A stretch of DNA of 64,000 bases. It comes from Oscillospiraceae bacterium. Lineage in GTDB: Bacteria > Bacillota > Clostridia > Oscillospirales > Ruminococcaceae. A program made the position numbers and the translations under genes. Location: positions 33,143-97,142 of the forward strand of contig JAFUNP010000033.1 in NCBI GenBank assembly GCA_017473015.1, read 5' to 3'. This document shows, one piece after another, positions 25,243-33,920 of this stretch. How positions within the stretch are numbered: the stretch's first letter is position 1; every line of letters starts with the position of its first letter. The notes under the pieces are model-generated. The model did no database searches and was not told where the DNA came from. It saw only the letters and a list, made by a program, of their open reading frames with translations.

Positions 25243-26664
25243 TTATTTTGCAGCTTCCACTGCATCTTTGATAGATGGCACTGTGGACTGTTTTGCGTGG
25301 GTGTCTACTTTTGCTGCGCCTTTAGGGCCCAGGTGAGTCAGACAGCCGGCGCCGTTGATACAGCCGCCTTCACAAATCATACCCTCGATAAAGTTTTCTT
25401 TCAGCACGCCTTTGGCCAGTTTCAGCAGGGCGATTTTACATTCGTCAACGCCGCTGCAGGTAGCAGGTTTTACTTCAAAGTCGATACCCTGTTCTTCCAG
25501 AGCACGGGCAGCAGCACCTGTCAGACCGCCGGAGTGGGCAAAAATTCTGCCGTAGAAGGATGCATCGTTCAGGTCATCTTCTTCCAGTTCAGCCACAGGA
25601 ATGTCGCGGCTGTCGAAAAGTGCCTGCAGTTCTTCAAAAGTCAGCACGCTGTCAACCCATGGGCGTACATCTTCTTTCTGCATTTCAGCTTTCTTGGCTG
25701 TGCAAGGGCCGATAAATACTGTTTTTGCTGTAGGGTCCTGTTCTTTCAGGTATTTACCCAGTTCAGCCATTGGAGAATAGTTGTGGCTGATGTATTCCAC
25801 GGCTTTAGGATGGAATTTGTGAATATAAGAAACAAATGCAGGACAGCAGCTGCTGGTCAGCTTGCCTTTTTCGGCCAGCTCTGCAGCTTCTTTCAGGGCA
25901 ACCATATCTGCACCCAGAGCAACTTCTTTAACATCTGTGAAGCCCAGAGCTTTGATAGCTGCAACCACCTGACCAAGTTTGGCATAGCCGAACTGGCTGG
26001 CAATGGCAGGGGCAATCATGGCATACAGTTTTGTGCCGTTGCGTTTGGCTTCTTTAATCAGCTCAACCACATCCAGAATATAGCTCTTGTCAACGATAGC
26101 GCCGAACGGGCAGCGATAAGCACATGCACCACAGGCGATACATTTTTCGTCGTTGATTTTGGCGGACTGGTCGGAGTTGATGGAAATAGCGTTTACTTTA
26201 CATGCTGCCTGACATGGGCGGATATTGTTGCGGATGGCGCTGAACTGACAGGCCTGGGCACACTTACCGCAGTTTACACATTTTTCTTTGTCTATGTAAG
26301 CACGGTGGTCACTGTCGAATGTGATGGCACCTACAGGGCAAACATCGCTGCAGCGTTTGGCAATACAGCCGCGGCAGGAATCAGAAACCTGATAGCCGCC
26401 TACAGGACATTCGTCACAGGCTATAGGGATAACCTCGATAACATTGGGGTTGTGTTTGTCACCACCCATTGCTATCTTCATGCGCTCTGTGATAATTGCT
26501 CTTTCTTTATAGACACAGCAACGCATAGTAGGTTCTTTGTTAGGCATAATAATTTTAGGAATTTCAGCAAAATTTTCCAGAAGAGTGTCGTTAAAAGCAT
26601 TTCTCGCCATCTCTCTGAGAACCCTGTATTTCAAATGCTGAACTCGTGTATCAAATTTCTGCAT
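25243..26664 (-). CDS. [FeFe] hydrogenase, monomeric, group B-like
   Basis: 473 residues. The N-terminal half carries ferredoxin-like clusters: CDECPVGGYQVSDSCRGC, CVNCGKCAQACQF and CIACGACAYRCPF. The H-cluster domain has all three signatures: L1 TSSCCPAFVSYI, L2 FIGPCTAKKAEM and L3 EGMICEGGCINGAG. L1 with CCPAF in place of CCPxW, L2 with GPC in place of MPC and L3 ending GAG are deviations that I associate with the group B (CpIII-like) enzymes. The enzyme exchanges electrons between ferredoxin and protons/H2 in the cytosol. AAGGAGA precedes ATG. rex lies immediately upstream in the same direction (20-bp gap), so NADH/NAD+ sensing probably controls its expression. Confidence 0.93.
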   Translation of the reverse strand: MQKFDTRVQHLKYRVLREMARNAFNDTLLENFAEIPKIIMPNKEPTMRCCVYKERAIITERMKIAMGGDKHNPNVIEVIPIACDECPVGGYQVSDSCRGCIAKRCSDVCPVGAITFDSDHRAYIDKEKCVNCGKCAQACQFSAIRNNIRPCQAACKVNAISINSDQSAKINDEKCIACGACAYRCPFGAIVDKSYILDVVELIKEAKRNGTKLYAMIAPAIASQFGYAKLGQVVAAIKALGFTDVKEVALGADMVALKEAAELAEKGKLTSSCCPAFVSYIHKFHPKAVEYISHNYSPMAELGKYLKEQDPTAKTVFIGPCTAKKAEMQKEDVRPWVDSVLTFEELQALFDSRDIPVAELEEDDLNDASFYGRIFAHSGGLTGAAARALEEQGIDFEVKPATCSGVDECKIALLKLAKGVLKENFIEGMICEGGCINGAGCLTHLGPKGAAKVDTHAKQSTVPSIKDAVEAAK

Positions 26665-26684
26665 GGTTTTCTCCTTGAATCATA

Positions 26685-27320
26685 TTATCTGTTTTTCAAT
26701 TTTTCATTCAGTTTACTGGACAATATAGCCAGGCTGGTGGCCATGTTTTCATTCTGTACAATAACATCATCAGGTACATTCAATGATGTGGGTGCAAAGT
26801 TCCATATAGCCTTGATTCCGTTTTTCACCAGAATATCAGCTATAGACTGGGCAGTGTGAGCCGGTGTGGTAATAATACCGATATGTACATTCATATTTTC
26901 CATTACCCGTGGCAGCTTTTCCATGGCAAAAATAGGCTTTTCTTTTACAGAAGTGCCTGCCAGGACAGGATTGTTGTCAAAGGCAGCCACAATATTCAAT
27001 CCGTAGCTGGTAAAGCCATTGTAACCCAGCAAGGCTTTGCCCAGGTCCCCCGCACCGATGATAATTGCGTTTTTGGCATTGTTGTAATCCAGAAAGTTCT
27101 GCAAATCCTTTATCAACACATCAGTGGCATAGCCTACCTTTGGTCGGCCGGCTGTGGATGCACAGGACAGGTCTTTACGCACCTGCACATGGTTCAGTCC
27201 CAGCAGGTTTGCAATTGTAGTGGCGGATATATACTCTACACCCTCCTGATATTTCTCCTGTAAAAGTGAAAGGTATACCGGCAGACGGTAAAGGGTCCGT
27301 TTTGAAACTTGTTTATTCAT
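26685..27320 (-). CDS. rex: Redox-sensing transcriptional repressor Rex
   Basis: 211 residues. The winged HTH domain includes RTLYRLPVYLSLLQ and the LGLNHVQVRKDLSCAST recognition helix. The Rossmann domain has IIGAGDLGKALLGYNGF (GxGxxG, about 89-105) and the domain-swapped C-terminal helix. Rex binds operators when NADH is low and is released by NADH. It stands first in a unit with the hydrogenase. GGAGACGTAT precedes ATG. I did not find a perfect TTGTTAANNNNTTAACAA site in the window. A TTGGTTAATTT sequence at 27511 is only half-like. Confidence 0.95.
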   Translation of the reverse strand: MNKQVSKRTLYRLPVYLSLLQEKYQEGVEYISATTIANLLGLNHVQVRKDLSCASTAGRPKVGYATDVLIKDLQNFLDYNNAKNAIIIGAGDLGKALLGYNGFTSYGLNIVAAFDNNPVLAGTSVKEKPIFAMEKLPRVMENMNVHIGIITTPAHTAQSIADILVKNGIKAIWNFAPTSLNVPDDVIVQNENMATSLAILSSKLNEKLKNR

Positions 27321-27368
27321 ATACGTCTCCTTTTTGATATATTTTTATCGATATATATTTTCATATTT

Positions 27369-27397
27369 AATATATACCTATTTATTACTCTTGTCAA
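27369..27397 (-). promoter_or_regulatory. Sigma-A promoter for rex-hydrogenase
   Basis: On the minus strand a perfect TTGACA (27397-27392), a 17-bp spacer and TATATT (27374-27369), about 50 bp upstream of rex. Confidence 0.7.
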
Positions 27398-27510
27398 GTT
27401 TAACATATACAAATAAACAGAAATGTTTTGGCGTATTTACATAAATTTTACATTTATCCTCTCCGGGTATGATTTTATGTGGAAAAAATATTAAATTTTA
27501 CAGCAAAGGA

Positions 27511-27539
27511 TTGGTTAATTTACAGCGGTGTGTTAAAAT
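27511..27539 (+). promoter_or_regulatory. Promoter for the HD phosphohydrolase gene
   Basis: TTGGTT, a 17-bp spacer, TAAAAT, 32 bp before the start codon. Confidence 0.55.
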
Positions 27540-27571
27540 AGCGTTGTGAAATATATGAAAGAGGTACATTA

Positions 27572-28231
27572 ATGATTACATTTGACGAGATTAAAAGCAA
27601 TGAAGAAATCAGAACATATATACGCGCCGCAGACGAAAGCCTGAGCAGTCTGCAGTTTACCGAGCACAGCTTCGCCCATGTGGTGAGAACTGCCGATGTG
27701 GCCGGCCAGATACTGACAAAGCTGGGCTACGATGAAAGAACAGTGGAGCTGGGCAGAATAGCCGGATATATGCACGATATAGGCAATGTGATAAACAGGA
27801 TAGACCATGCCCAGTCCGGTGCTGTAATGGCGTTCAGAATACTGGATAAACTGGGAATGCCCGCAGCTGAAATAGCCAAAATAGTGTGCGCCATAGGGAA
27901 TCACGATGAAGGCACAGCCTACCCTGTGAACGAACTGGCCGCAGCGCTGATTATCGCTGACAAAAGCGATGTGCGCCGCAGCCGTGTGAGAGACAAAGGC
28001 ACAATAAACTTTGACATTCACGACAGAGTAAATTACGCTGTAGAAAAATCAAAGCTGGTAGTAGATGAAGAAAATAAATTAATCACTCTCAATCTTATCA
28101 TAGATGAAAAAATCAGCCCCATTTCAGAGTATTTTGAAATATTTATGAACAGAATGATGCTGTGCCGCCGTGCAGCAGGTTATTTCGGACTGAAGTTTGA
28201 AATCAATATCAACGGCATGAGAGTAATGTGA
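27572..28231 (+). CDS. HD-domain phosphohydrolase
   Basis: 219 residues. The HD signature is complete: H in HSFAHVVRTADVAG, the paired HD in AGYMHDIGNV, and the distal D in IADKSDVRRSRVR. These residues hold one or two metals for phosphate-ester hydrolysis. ICAIGNHDEG-type sequence (VCAIGNHDEGTAYP) lies between them. The C-terminal 80 residues form a separate small domain of unknown type. HD proteins of this size act on nucleotides or on second messengers; the substrate cannot be named. AAGAGGTACATT precedes ATG. The nearest neighbours are rex and a P-loop kinase. Confidence 0.88.
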   Translation: MITFDEIKSNEEIRTYIRAADESLSSLQFTEHSFAHVVRTADVAGQILTKLGYDERTVELGRIAGYMHDIGNVINRIDHAQSGAVMAFRILDKLGMPAAEIAKIVCAIGNHDEGTAYPVNELAAALIIADKSDVRRSRVRDKGTINFDIHDRVNYAVEKSKLVVDEENKLITLNLIIDEKISPISEYFEIFMNRMMLCRRAAGYFGLKFEININGMRVM

Positions 28232-28300
28232 TTTTATTTATGAATGTAGCTGTTATAAGGACAGTTTTTAAATGAGCAACTGAGTTACAGGAGGAATTTT

Positions 28301-28780
28301 ATGGCTAAAGCTATACTGATATGCGGCAGAATATGCACCGGCAAAAGCACATACGCTGACAGCCTGTGTGCCGGCGGTAAAGCTGTTTCTCTGTCTATCG
28401 ACGGGCTGATGCTGGCAATGCTGGACCCATATCTGGGGGATATGCATGAGGTATATACCGCAAGGGCAGAAAAATATCTGCTGGAAAAGTCGGTTGAAAT
28501 AATAAACGCCGGCTGTGATGTGGTGCTGGACTGGGGATTCTGGACAGCAGCACAGCGCCGGGAAATAAAGGAATTTTACCGCAGCAAAGATATACAGTGG
28601 GAAATGCATTACCTGGACATAGACGACAGGGAATGGCGGCGCAGGCTTGAAAAGCGCAACCGGCTGGTGCAGCAGGGCAAGACTGATGCTTACTATGTAG
28701 ACGAAAATCTGGCAGCAAAATTCCGGTCAAAATTTGAAAAACCGGACAGAAATGAAGCAGATGTATGGGTTACTCAATAA
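28301..28780 (+). CDS. P-loop kinase / AAA ATPase of the zeta-toxin-like group
   Basis: 159 residues. The P-loop ICGRICTGKSTYA starts near residue 7, SIDGLMLAM (about 32-40) gives the acidic residue that activates the acceptor, DVVLDWGFWTAAQRREI is the Walker B-like strand with a lid start, and RRRLEKRN is an Arg-rich lid. The fold resembles small nucleotide, gluconate or aminoglycoside kinases. I cannot assign a substrate. The start has CAGGAGG 6 nt upstream. A terminator follows. No antitoxin-like gene is adjacent, so a toxin role is not supported. Confidence 0.75.
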   Translation: MAKAILICGRICTGKSTYADSLCAGGKAVSLSIDGLMLAMLDPYLGDMHEVYTARAEKYLLEKSVEIINAGCDVVLDWGFWTAAQRREIKEFYRSKDIQWEMHYLDIDDREWRRRLEKRNRLVQQGKTDAYYVDENLAAKFRSKFEKPDRNEADVWVTQ

Positions 28781-28787
28781 TATTAAT

Positions 28788-28811
28788 GGCAGGGTTTTCC
28801 CTGCCTTTTTT
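28788..28811 (+). terminator. Intrinsic terminator
   Basis: GGCAGGG-TTTT-CCCTGCC followed by six T. Confidence 0.93.
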
Positions 28812-28882
28812 AGTGTGTGTATTGTAAAAGCGCAGCGGTTTATTGTATAATTATGTTATATAACTGATTTGCAGGAGGGCGT

Positions 28883-30010
28883 ATGTACAAGGACAAGGCC
28901 GTATATGCCATAGTGCTGGCAGCCGGAAAAGGCACCAGAATAGGCTTCGATAAAATGATGTATAAGCTGGATAAATATACAGTAGCAGAGCATTCCATAA
29001 AAGCGTTTCGGGACAATGAGTATGTGGACAGAATAATAGTGGCCGCAGGCGATAACTACGACCGGCTGGCACCTCTGGCAATAAAAAACTACAAGGTAAG
29101 GCGGGTTATTCACGGAGGCAGCACCAGAGCCAGAAGCGTGCTGAACGCCATGGAATATGTGCCTGAAAACCGGATAGTTGCCATTCACGATGGGGCAAGA
29201 CCTTTTGTGACACAGGAAATCATCAGCCGGGCAATAGAAGCAGCCCGGGAGCATAAGGCCGCTATCCCATGCGTAAAGGTAAAGGATACTATAAAGCAGG
29301 CCGAAAATGGTTTTATAGAAAAAACCCACGAACGCGACAAGCTGTACATAGTGCAGACGCCACAGGTGTTTGATGTAAATTTATACAGAGAAATGGTGGA
29401 TAAATACTTTGATGAAACCATTACAGATGATGCACAGCTGTTTGAAAGAGGCGGAGTAAAGGTGCGGATAGTTCCGGGGGCATACGAAAACTATAAAATA
29501 ACCACCATAGACGACATACGAAAGGAAAAGAAAATGAGAATAGGTCACGGATATGATGTACAAAAACTGGTCGAGGGCAGAAAGCTGATAATGGGCGGAG
29601 TGGAAATACCGTACGAAAAAGGTTTGCTGGGCCATTCTGATGCAGATGTAGTTCTGCACGCAGTCAGCGATGCACTGCTGGGCGCTATGGCGCTGGGCGA
29701 CATAGGCAAGCATTTTCCTGACACTGACCCACGCTATTCCGGCGCTGACAGTCTGGTACTGCTGGGCCATGTGGCGGATATGATATTTGACCACGGCGCA
29801 GATGTGGAAAATGTGGATGTCACCATTCTCTGCCAGAGACCAAAGCTGGCACCTCACATCCCACAGATGAGGGAAAATATTGCCCAGGCACTGGGTTGTG
29901 ATGTGAACAGGGTTTCTGTAAAAGCTACCACAGAAGAAGGTCTGGGCTTTACCGGTGAAGGTCTGGGCATAGCATGCCATTGTGTATGTCTGCTGAGTAC
30001 AGTGGAATAA
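28883..30010 (+). CDS. ispDF: Bifunctional IspD/IspF of the MEP isoprenoid pathway
   Basis: 375 residues, a fusion. Residues 1-217 are IspD (MEP cytidylyltransferase): [19 protein letters not shown] at about 10-28, [10 protein letters not shown] and the VQTPQVFD motif. Residues 218-375 are IspF (MEcPP synthase): [12 protein letters not shown] with the zinc-binding DxH near [27 protein letters not shown], and the terminal [12 protein letters not shown]. The junction falls at an internal ATG (29534) without a convincing ribosome site. The fusion joins steps 3 and 5, bracketing IspE, as in some alpha- and epsilonproteobacteria and many Clostridia. The site GGAGGGC precedes the start. Confidence 0.95.
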   Translation: MYKDKAVYAIVLAAGKGTRIGFDKMMYKLDKYTVAEHSIKAFRDNEYVDRIIVAAGDNYDRLAPLAIKNYKVRRVIHGGSTRARSVLNAMEYVPENRIVAIHDGARPFVTQEIISRAIEAAREHKAAIPCVKVKDTIKQAENGFIEKTHERDKLYIVQTPQVFDVNLYREMVDKYFDETITDDAQLFERGGVKVRIVPGAYENYKITTIDDIRKEKKMRIGHGYDVQKLVEGRKLIMGGVEIPYEKGLLGHSDADVVLHAVSDALLGAMALGDIGKHFPDTDPRYSGADSLVLLGHVADMIFDHGADVENVDVTILCQRPKLAPHIPQMRENIAQALGCDVNRVSVKATTEEGLGFTGEGLGIACHCVCLLSTVE

Positions 30011-30021
30011 TCGTAAAACGG

Positions 30022-30047
30022 GCACGGCTTTTAAAGCCGTGCTTTTT
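30022..30047 (+). terminator. Intrinsic terminator after ispDF
   Basis: GCACGGC-TTTTAAA-GCCGTGC followed by five T. Confidence 0.9.
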
Positions 30048-30199
30048 GTATTTTTGTCAAATTTTTCAAATACACTTTTATTACAAATTGATAATATTTT
30101 ATATTTATGCTTTTATTATTCTTATTTATATGGTATCATATTAAGATAGAATAATTGTTTTTTCTCCCGACGGGAATTAATCATAAAGGTGGTATTGAT

Positions 30200-31066
30200 A
30201 TGGAATTTTCCGGACTTTTCAGTTCACTTATAAGCATAATAAAAACTATCAGCCTGGCCGACATAATTGATGTGGCCATCATCACTTATCTGGTTTTCAA
30301 TGTGCTGAAGCTGATGAACAAAACAAAGGCTACCCCTCTGCTGAAAGGTGTGGCACTGATTTTCTTCGGATACATAATTGCATCCCAGTTCAAGCTGAAA
30401 ACAGTTACATTTTTGATTGAAAGCCTGCTGCAGGTAGGTTTTATTGCTTTGCTGGTGGTATTCCAGCCAGAGCTGCGCCGTGCTTTAGAGCAGGTGGGCA
30501 GCGGCAATCTGTTTTCTCTGAGCTTTTTCCGCAAAAGGACAGTGGAGGAAGTGGAGGCAGACCGACTGCGCAAGGCCATAGCCGGTATATGTGACGCAAT
30601 GGAGAGAATGAGCGAAAAGCAGACAGGCGCACTGATTGTAATGGAAAATTTCACCAGTCTGGAAGGCATAAAACAGTCCGGTACTGTGGTCAACGCCGAC
30701 ATAACACCAGAGCTGATAGGCACTGTTTTTTATGATGGTTCTCCTCTCCACGACGGTGCCATGATAATCCACAACGGCCGCATTACCAACGCCGGCTGTG
30801 TGCTGCCGCTGAGCGACAACCTGGAAATCAGTAAAGAAATGGGTACACGCCACCGCGCCGCCCTGGGACTGAGCGAAGTGAGCGATGCCATCGCTCTGGT
30901 GGTAAGCGAAGAAACAGGCACTATCTCCTACGCTAAAAACGGCGTACTGAGAAGAAACCTGGACAGACAGAGCCTGTACGATATGCTGAACAACGAATTT
31001 GTACAGCCTGTAATTGATTCTGCCGATGAAGTGCAGACAAATAAATTCTTAAGGAGGAAAAACTAA
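30200..31066 (+). CDS. cdaA: Diadenylate cyclase CdaA (DacA)
   Basis: 288 residues from ATG 30200 (AAAGGTGG upstream). Three N-terminal TM helices occupy about 15-90. The DAC domain follows, with catalytic DGA at 185-187 (SPLHDGAMII) and RHR at 217-219 (TRHRAALG). It condenses two ATP to c-di-AMP, the messenger that controls potassium, osmolytes and wall homeostasis in Bacillota. The stop overlaps the next start (TAATG), so it is coupled to cdaR. The usual third partner glmM is not next to it here. Confidence 0.96.
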   Translation: MEFSGLFSSLISIIKTISLADIIDVAIITYLVFNVLKLMNKTKATPLLKGVALIFFGYIIASQFKLKTVTFLIESLLQVGFIALLVVFQPELRRALEQVGSGNLFSLSFFRKRTVEEVEADRLRKAIAGICDAMERMSEKQTGALIVMENFTSLEGIKQSGTVVNADITPELIGTVFYDGSPLHDGAMIIHNGRITNAGCVLPLSDNLEISKEMGTRHRAALGLSEVSDAIALVVSEETGTISYAKNGVLRRNLDRQSLYDMLNNEFVQPVIDSADEVQTNKFLRRKN

Positions 31067-32310
31067 TGTCAAAAGGTAAATTTTCACATCTGTTTGAAGA
31101 CAACCGCTTCCTGCTGGCTCTTTCCTTCTTTATCGCAGTGACACTGTGGGGCTATGTGGTGGTATATGTAAACAATCAGGACACCACCACAATCCGCAAT
31201 GTACCAATCAATATGCAGTACCGCCGGAGTATGTATCAGTCCATGGGGCTGGATGTTATTGAAACAGATATATCCTCTGTAGATGTTACCGTTACAGGTC
31301 CCAGAAGCGTAACCGGTGACCTGACTGCCGACGATATAATCATCTATCCGTCCATCACCACAATAGAAGGTGCCGGCACATATTCACTGGCACTGACTTA
31401 TGAAAAAACATCAAATGTAAAGAACTTTACAATAAATTCCCTGAGCAAGGACACAGTTTCTGTGCGACTGGACAGAGTGGTGACAAAAGAGTTTCCGCTG
31501 GAAGTGGATATTTCCACCATCACTGTTGGCAGCGACAAAATGGCCGACAGACCTACAGCAAACCCTGCTGTACTGACTGTTACCGGTCCTGAATACAAAG
31601 TGAGCACCATCAGCAGAGTGGTGGCTGCCACCACCGTCAAAGAAACGCTGTCCCAGTCTGCCGTGCTGCCGGGTGAAATTATACTGTATGATGAAAACAA
31701 CAGTGAAATCGACCACAAGCTGCTGACTTTTGACAAAGATGCAGTGGACATCACAGTGCCTATTATGAAAGAGGTAACTGTACCTATAAAAGTGGAATAT
31801 GTGAATGTTCCTGACGGTTTTGACACATCAGTGCTGAACATGTCATTGTCAATAAAAGAAATCCGTCTGGCAGTGCCTGCAAAGAACGCCGGCAGTCTGA
31901 CAGAATTTGTGGCAGGCTATATCGACCTGTCCACATTGCAGACAGACCAGCCGTATGTGCTGGATATCAAACTGCCTACAGGCTATCGCAGTATGGATGA
32001 CATCCAGCAGGTAAACGCCACAATCTCATCAGAAAATCTTGTGGAACGCAGTGTAAATGTGGACGAAATAAAAATACTCAATGACGCCAACGGAAGCATT
32101 CAGGTGCTGACACAGATTATCAGCAATGTAACTGTTCTGGGCGAAAAAGAAGCGGTGGAAGCACTGTCCCACGGCAGTGTGATAGCACAGATAGATGCAT
32201 CCAGACTGTCAGCGGCTCAGGGCCAGCAGACAGTGGAAGTAAGCTTTATCATTCCGTCCACCGACAAAGCATATGTAAAAGGCGTATACACAGCAACAAT
32301 AAAGATTTAA
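31066..32310 (+). CDS. cdaR: CdaA regulator CdaR (YbbR repeats)
   Basis: 414 residues. One N-terminal TM helix (FLLALSFFIAVTLWGYVVVYV, about 16-36) is followed by extracellular YbbR-like beta domains: repeats begin near ITTIRNVPINMQY, VTKEFPLEVDIS, MKEVTVPIKVEY and SVNVDEIKILND. CdaR contacts CdaA at the membrane and modulates its activity. Length is close to the B. subtilis protein. Directly downstream, after 10 bp, an unrelated FAD oxidoreductase replaces glmM. Confidence 0.93.
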   Translation: MSKGKFSHLFEDNRFLLALSFFIAVTLWGYVVVYVNNQDTTTIRNVPINMQYRRSMYQSMGLDVIETDISSVDVTVTGPRSVTGDLTADDIIIYPSITTIEGAGTYSLALTYEKTSNVKNFTINSLSKDTVSVRLDRVVTKEFPLEVDISTITVGSDKMADRPTANPAVLTVTGPEYKVSTISRVVAATTVKETLSQSAVLPGEIILYDENNSEIDHKLLTFDKDAVDITVPIMKEVTVPIKVEYVNVPDGFDTSVLNMSLSIKEIRLAVPAKNAGSLTEFVAGYIDLSTLQTDQPYVLDIKLPTGYRSMDDIQQVNATISSENLVERSVNVDEIKILNDANGSIQVLTQIISNVTVLGEKEAVEALSHGSVIAQIDASRLSAAQGQQTVEVSFIIPSTDKAYVKGVYTATIKI

Positions 32311-32320
32311 AAGGAATTTT

Positions 32321-33901
32321 ATGATTTTAATAAACAACATAAAATTGAACATAAATGCCGACCGGCAGACTGCTCTGGACAGAGGGGTGAAAATGCTGGG
32401 CATCAGCCGCAGCCGGATAAAGGATATATGGGTACACAAGGTGAGTATCGACGCCAGAAAAGGCAATGTAAGCTTTGTGTACAGCGTGGCTGTAAAACTG
32501 GCAAATCCGGCGGCTGAGGAGAAATTCAGCGGTAAAAATCGCGACATAGTAGTAAAAAAAGAGCCGGAAATCAGTTTTGGCCGAGGCGGTGAAAAAATCA
32601 GCAGCAGACCGATAGTTTGCGGCTTTGGTCCGGCAGGTTTTATGTGCGCACTGGTGCTGGCAAAGATGGGCTTTCGTCCCATCGTGCTGGAGCAGGGCCA
32701 GAAAATAGAACAGCGCATACAGACCGTAAAGGAATTTGAAGAAAAAGGCATACTGAACACTGCCAGCAATATTCAGTTCGGCGAAGGCGGCGCAGGCACA
32801 TTCTCTGACGGCAAGCTGACCACCAGAATTTCCGACGAAAGATGCGGCTATGTGCTGGACACCTTTATCCGCCACGGCGCACCGGCCGAAATAGCAAAAA
32901 TGGCCAAACCCCACATAGGCACAGACCTGCTGGTGGGTGTAATAAAAAATATAAGAGAAGAAATACTGTCACTGGGCGGCGAAATACTGTTTGACACTGC
33001 CCTGACAGACATTGTTATAACCAACGGCAGGATTTCCGCTGTGAAAACCACAAATGGTGATATTCCTACACAGCATCTTATCCTTGCCACAGGCCACAGT
33101 GCCAGAGAACTGTTTTTCACACTGAAGGACAGAGGCGTGGAAATGCTGGCGAAGCCGTTCAGTGTAGGTGTGAGAATTGAACATCTGCAAAGCGAAATAG
33201 ACAAAGGTCTGTACCACAACCTTGCCGGCCACCCTGCCCTGCCAAAGGGCGAATACCAGCTGTCTGACACACGCCGTGAGAGAGGTGTGTACACATTCTG
33301 TATGTGCCCCGGCGGCAGTGTTGTAGCGGCAGCCAGCGAGGAAAACACAGTGGTGGTAAACGGTATGAGCCGCCATGCCCGTGACGGCAGAAATGCCAAC
33401 AGCGCGCTGGTGGTGTCTGTAAATCCACAGGATTTTGACAACGATTTTACCAAAGCCATTGCTTTCCAGAGAAAACTGGAAAAAGCTGCTTTCACAATGG
33501 GCGGCAAAAGCTACAAGGCACCGGCCCAGACAGTGGACAGATTTCTGGCCGGCAAACCGGGTATGAATATAAAAAGAGTACAGCCTACTTACCCTGTGGG
33601 CGTTGTCCACGGGGATTTTGACCGGCTGTTCCCATCATTTATCACAGACAATCTCAGACAGTCACTGCCTGCCCTGGACAGAAAGCTCCACGGCTTTGCT
33701 GCTGGCGACAGTGTGCTGACAGGCGTGGAAACACGCACCTCCTCCCCTGTGCGCATTACAAGGGACGAGGATTACCAGAGCAATATACGCGGACTGTACC
33801 CTGCCGGTGAAGGCGCAGGGTACGCAGGCGGCATTATGAGCGCCGCTGTGGACGGCGTAAGGATTGCACAGTATATATGCGCAAAATACAAACCGGAATA
33901 A
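32321..33901 (+). CDS. FAD-dependent dehydrogenase (COG2509 family)
   Basis: 526 residues. The first 85 are a small domain (INNIKLNINADRQTALDRGV, KVSIDARKGNVSFVYSV). The FAD Rossmann site is ICGFGPAGFMCAL-like (VCGFGPAGFMCALVLAKMG, about 103-121), and EGGAGTFSDGKLTTR follows. The C-terminal QTVDRFLAGKP and PAGEGAGYAGGIMSAAVDG complete the flavin fold. This family is conserved across Clostridia and Bacteroidetes, is annotated only as an uncharacterised dehydrogenase, and is probably cytosolic. The RBS is AAAGGAATTTT. It lies in one run of genes with cdaAR upstream and recJ downstream (19-bp gap). Confidence 0.88.
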   Translation: MILINNIKLNINADRQTALDRGVKMLGISRSRIKDIWVHKVSIDARKGNVSFVYSVAVKLANPAAEEKFSGKNRDIVVKKEPEISFGRGGEKISSRPIVCGFGPAGFMCALVLAKMGFRPIVLEQGQKIEQRIQTVKEFEEKGILNTASNIQFGEGGAGTFSDGKLTTRISDERCGYVLDTFIRHGAPAEIAKMAKPHIGTDLLVGVIKNIREEILSLGGEILFDTALTDIVITNGRISAVKTTNGDIPTQHLILATGHSARELFFTLKDRGVEMLAKPFSVGVRIEHLQSEIDKGLYHNLAGHPALPKGEYQLSDTRRERGVYTFCMCPGGSVVAAASEENTVVVNGMSRHARDGRNANSALVVSVNPQDFDNDFTKAIAFQRKLEKAAFTMGGKSYKAPAQTVDRFLAGKPGMNIKRVQPTYPVGVVHGDFDRLFPSFITDNLRQSLPALDRKLHGFAAGDSVLTGVETRTSSPVRITRDEDYQSNIRGLYPAGEGAGYAGGIMSAAVDGVRIAQYICAKYKPE

Positions 33902-33920
33902 GTAAAAACAAGAGGTATAA

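Noticed and set aside
25165..26859. Very long open frame on the plus strand opposite the hydrogenase gene
   Set aside because: It is an antisense by-product of codon use in the real gene: Cys/Phe-rich nonsense protein, no ribosome site and no domain.
28301..28780. Zeta-type toxin of a toxin-antitoxin pair
   Set aside because: The fold matches loosely, but no small antitoxin gene precedes or follows, and a housekeeping kinase role is as likely.
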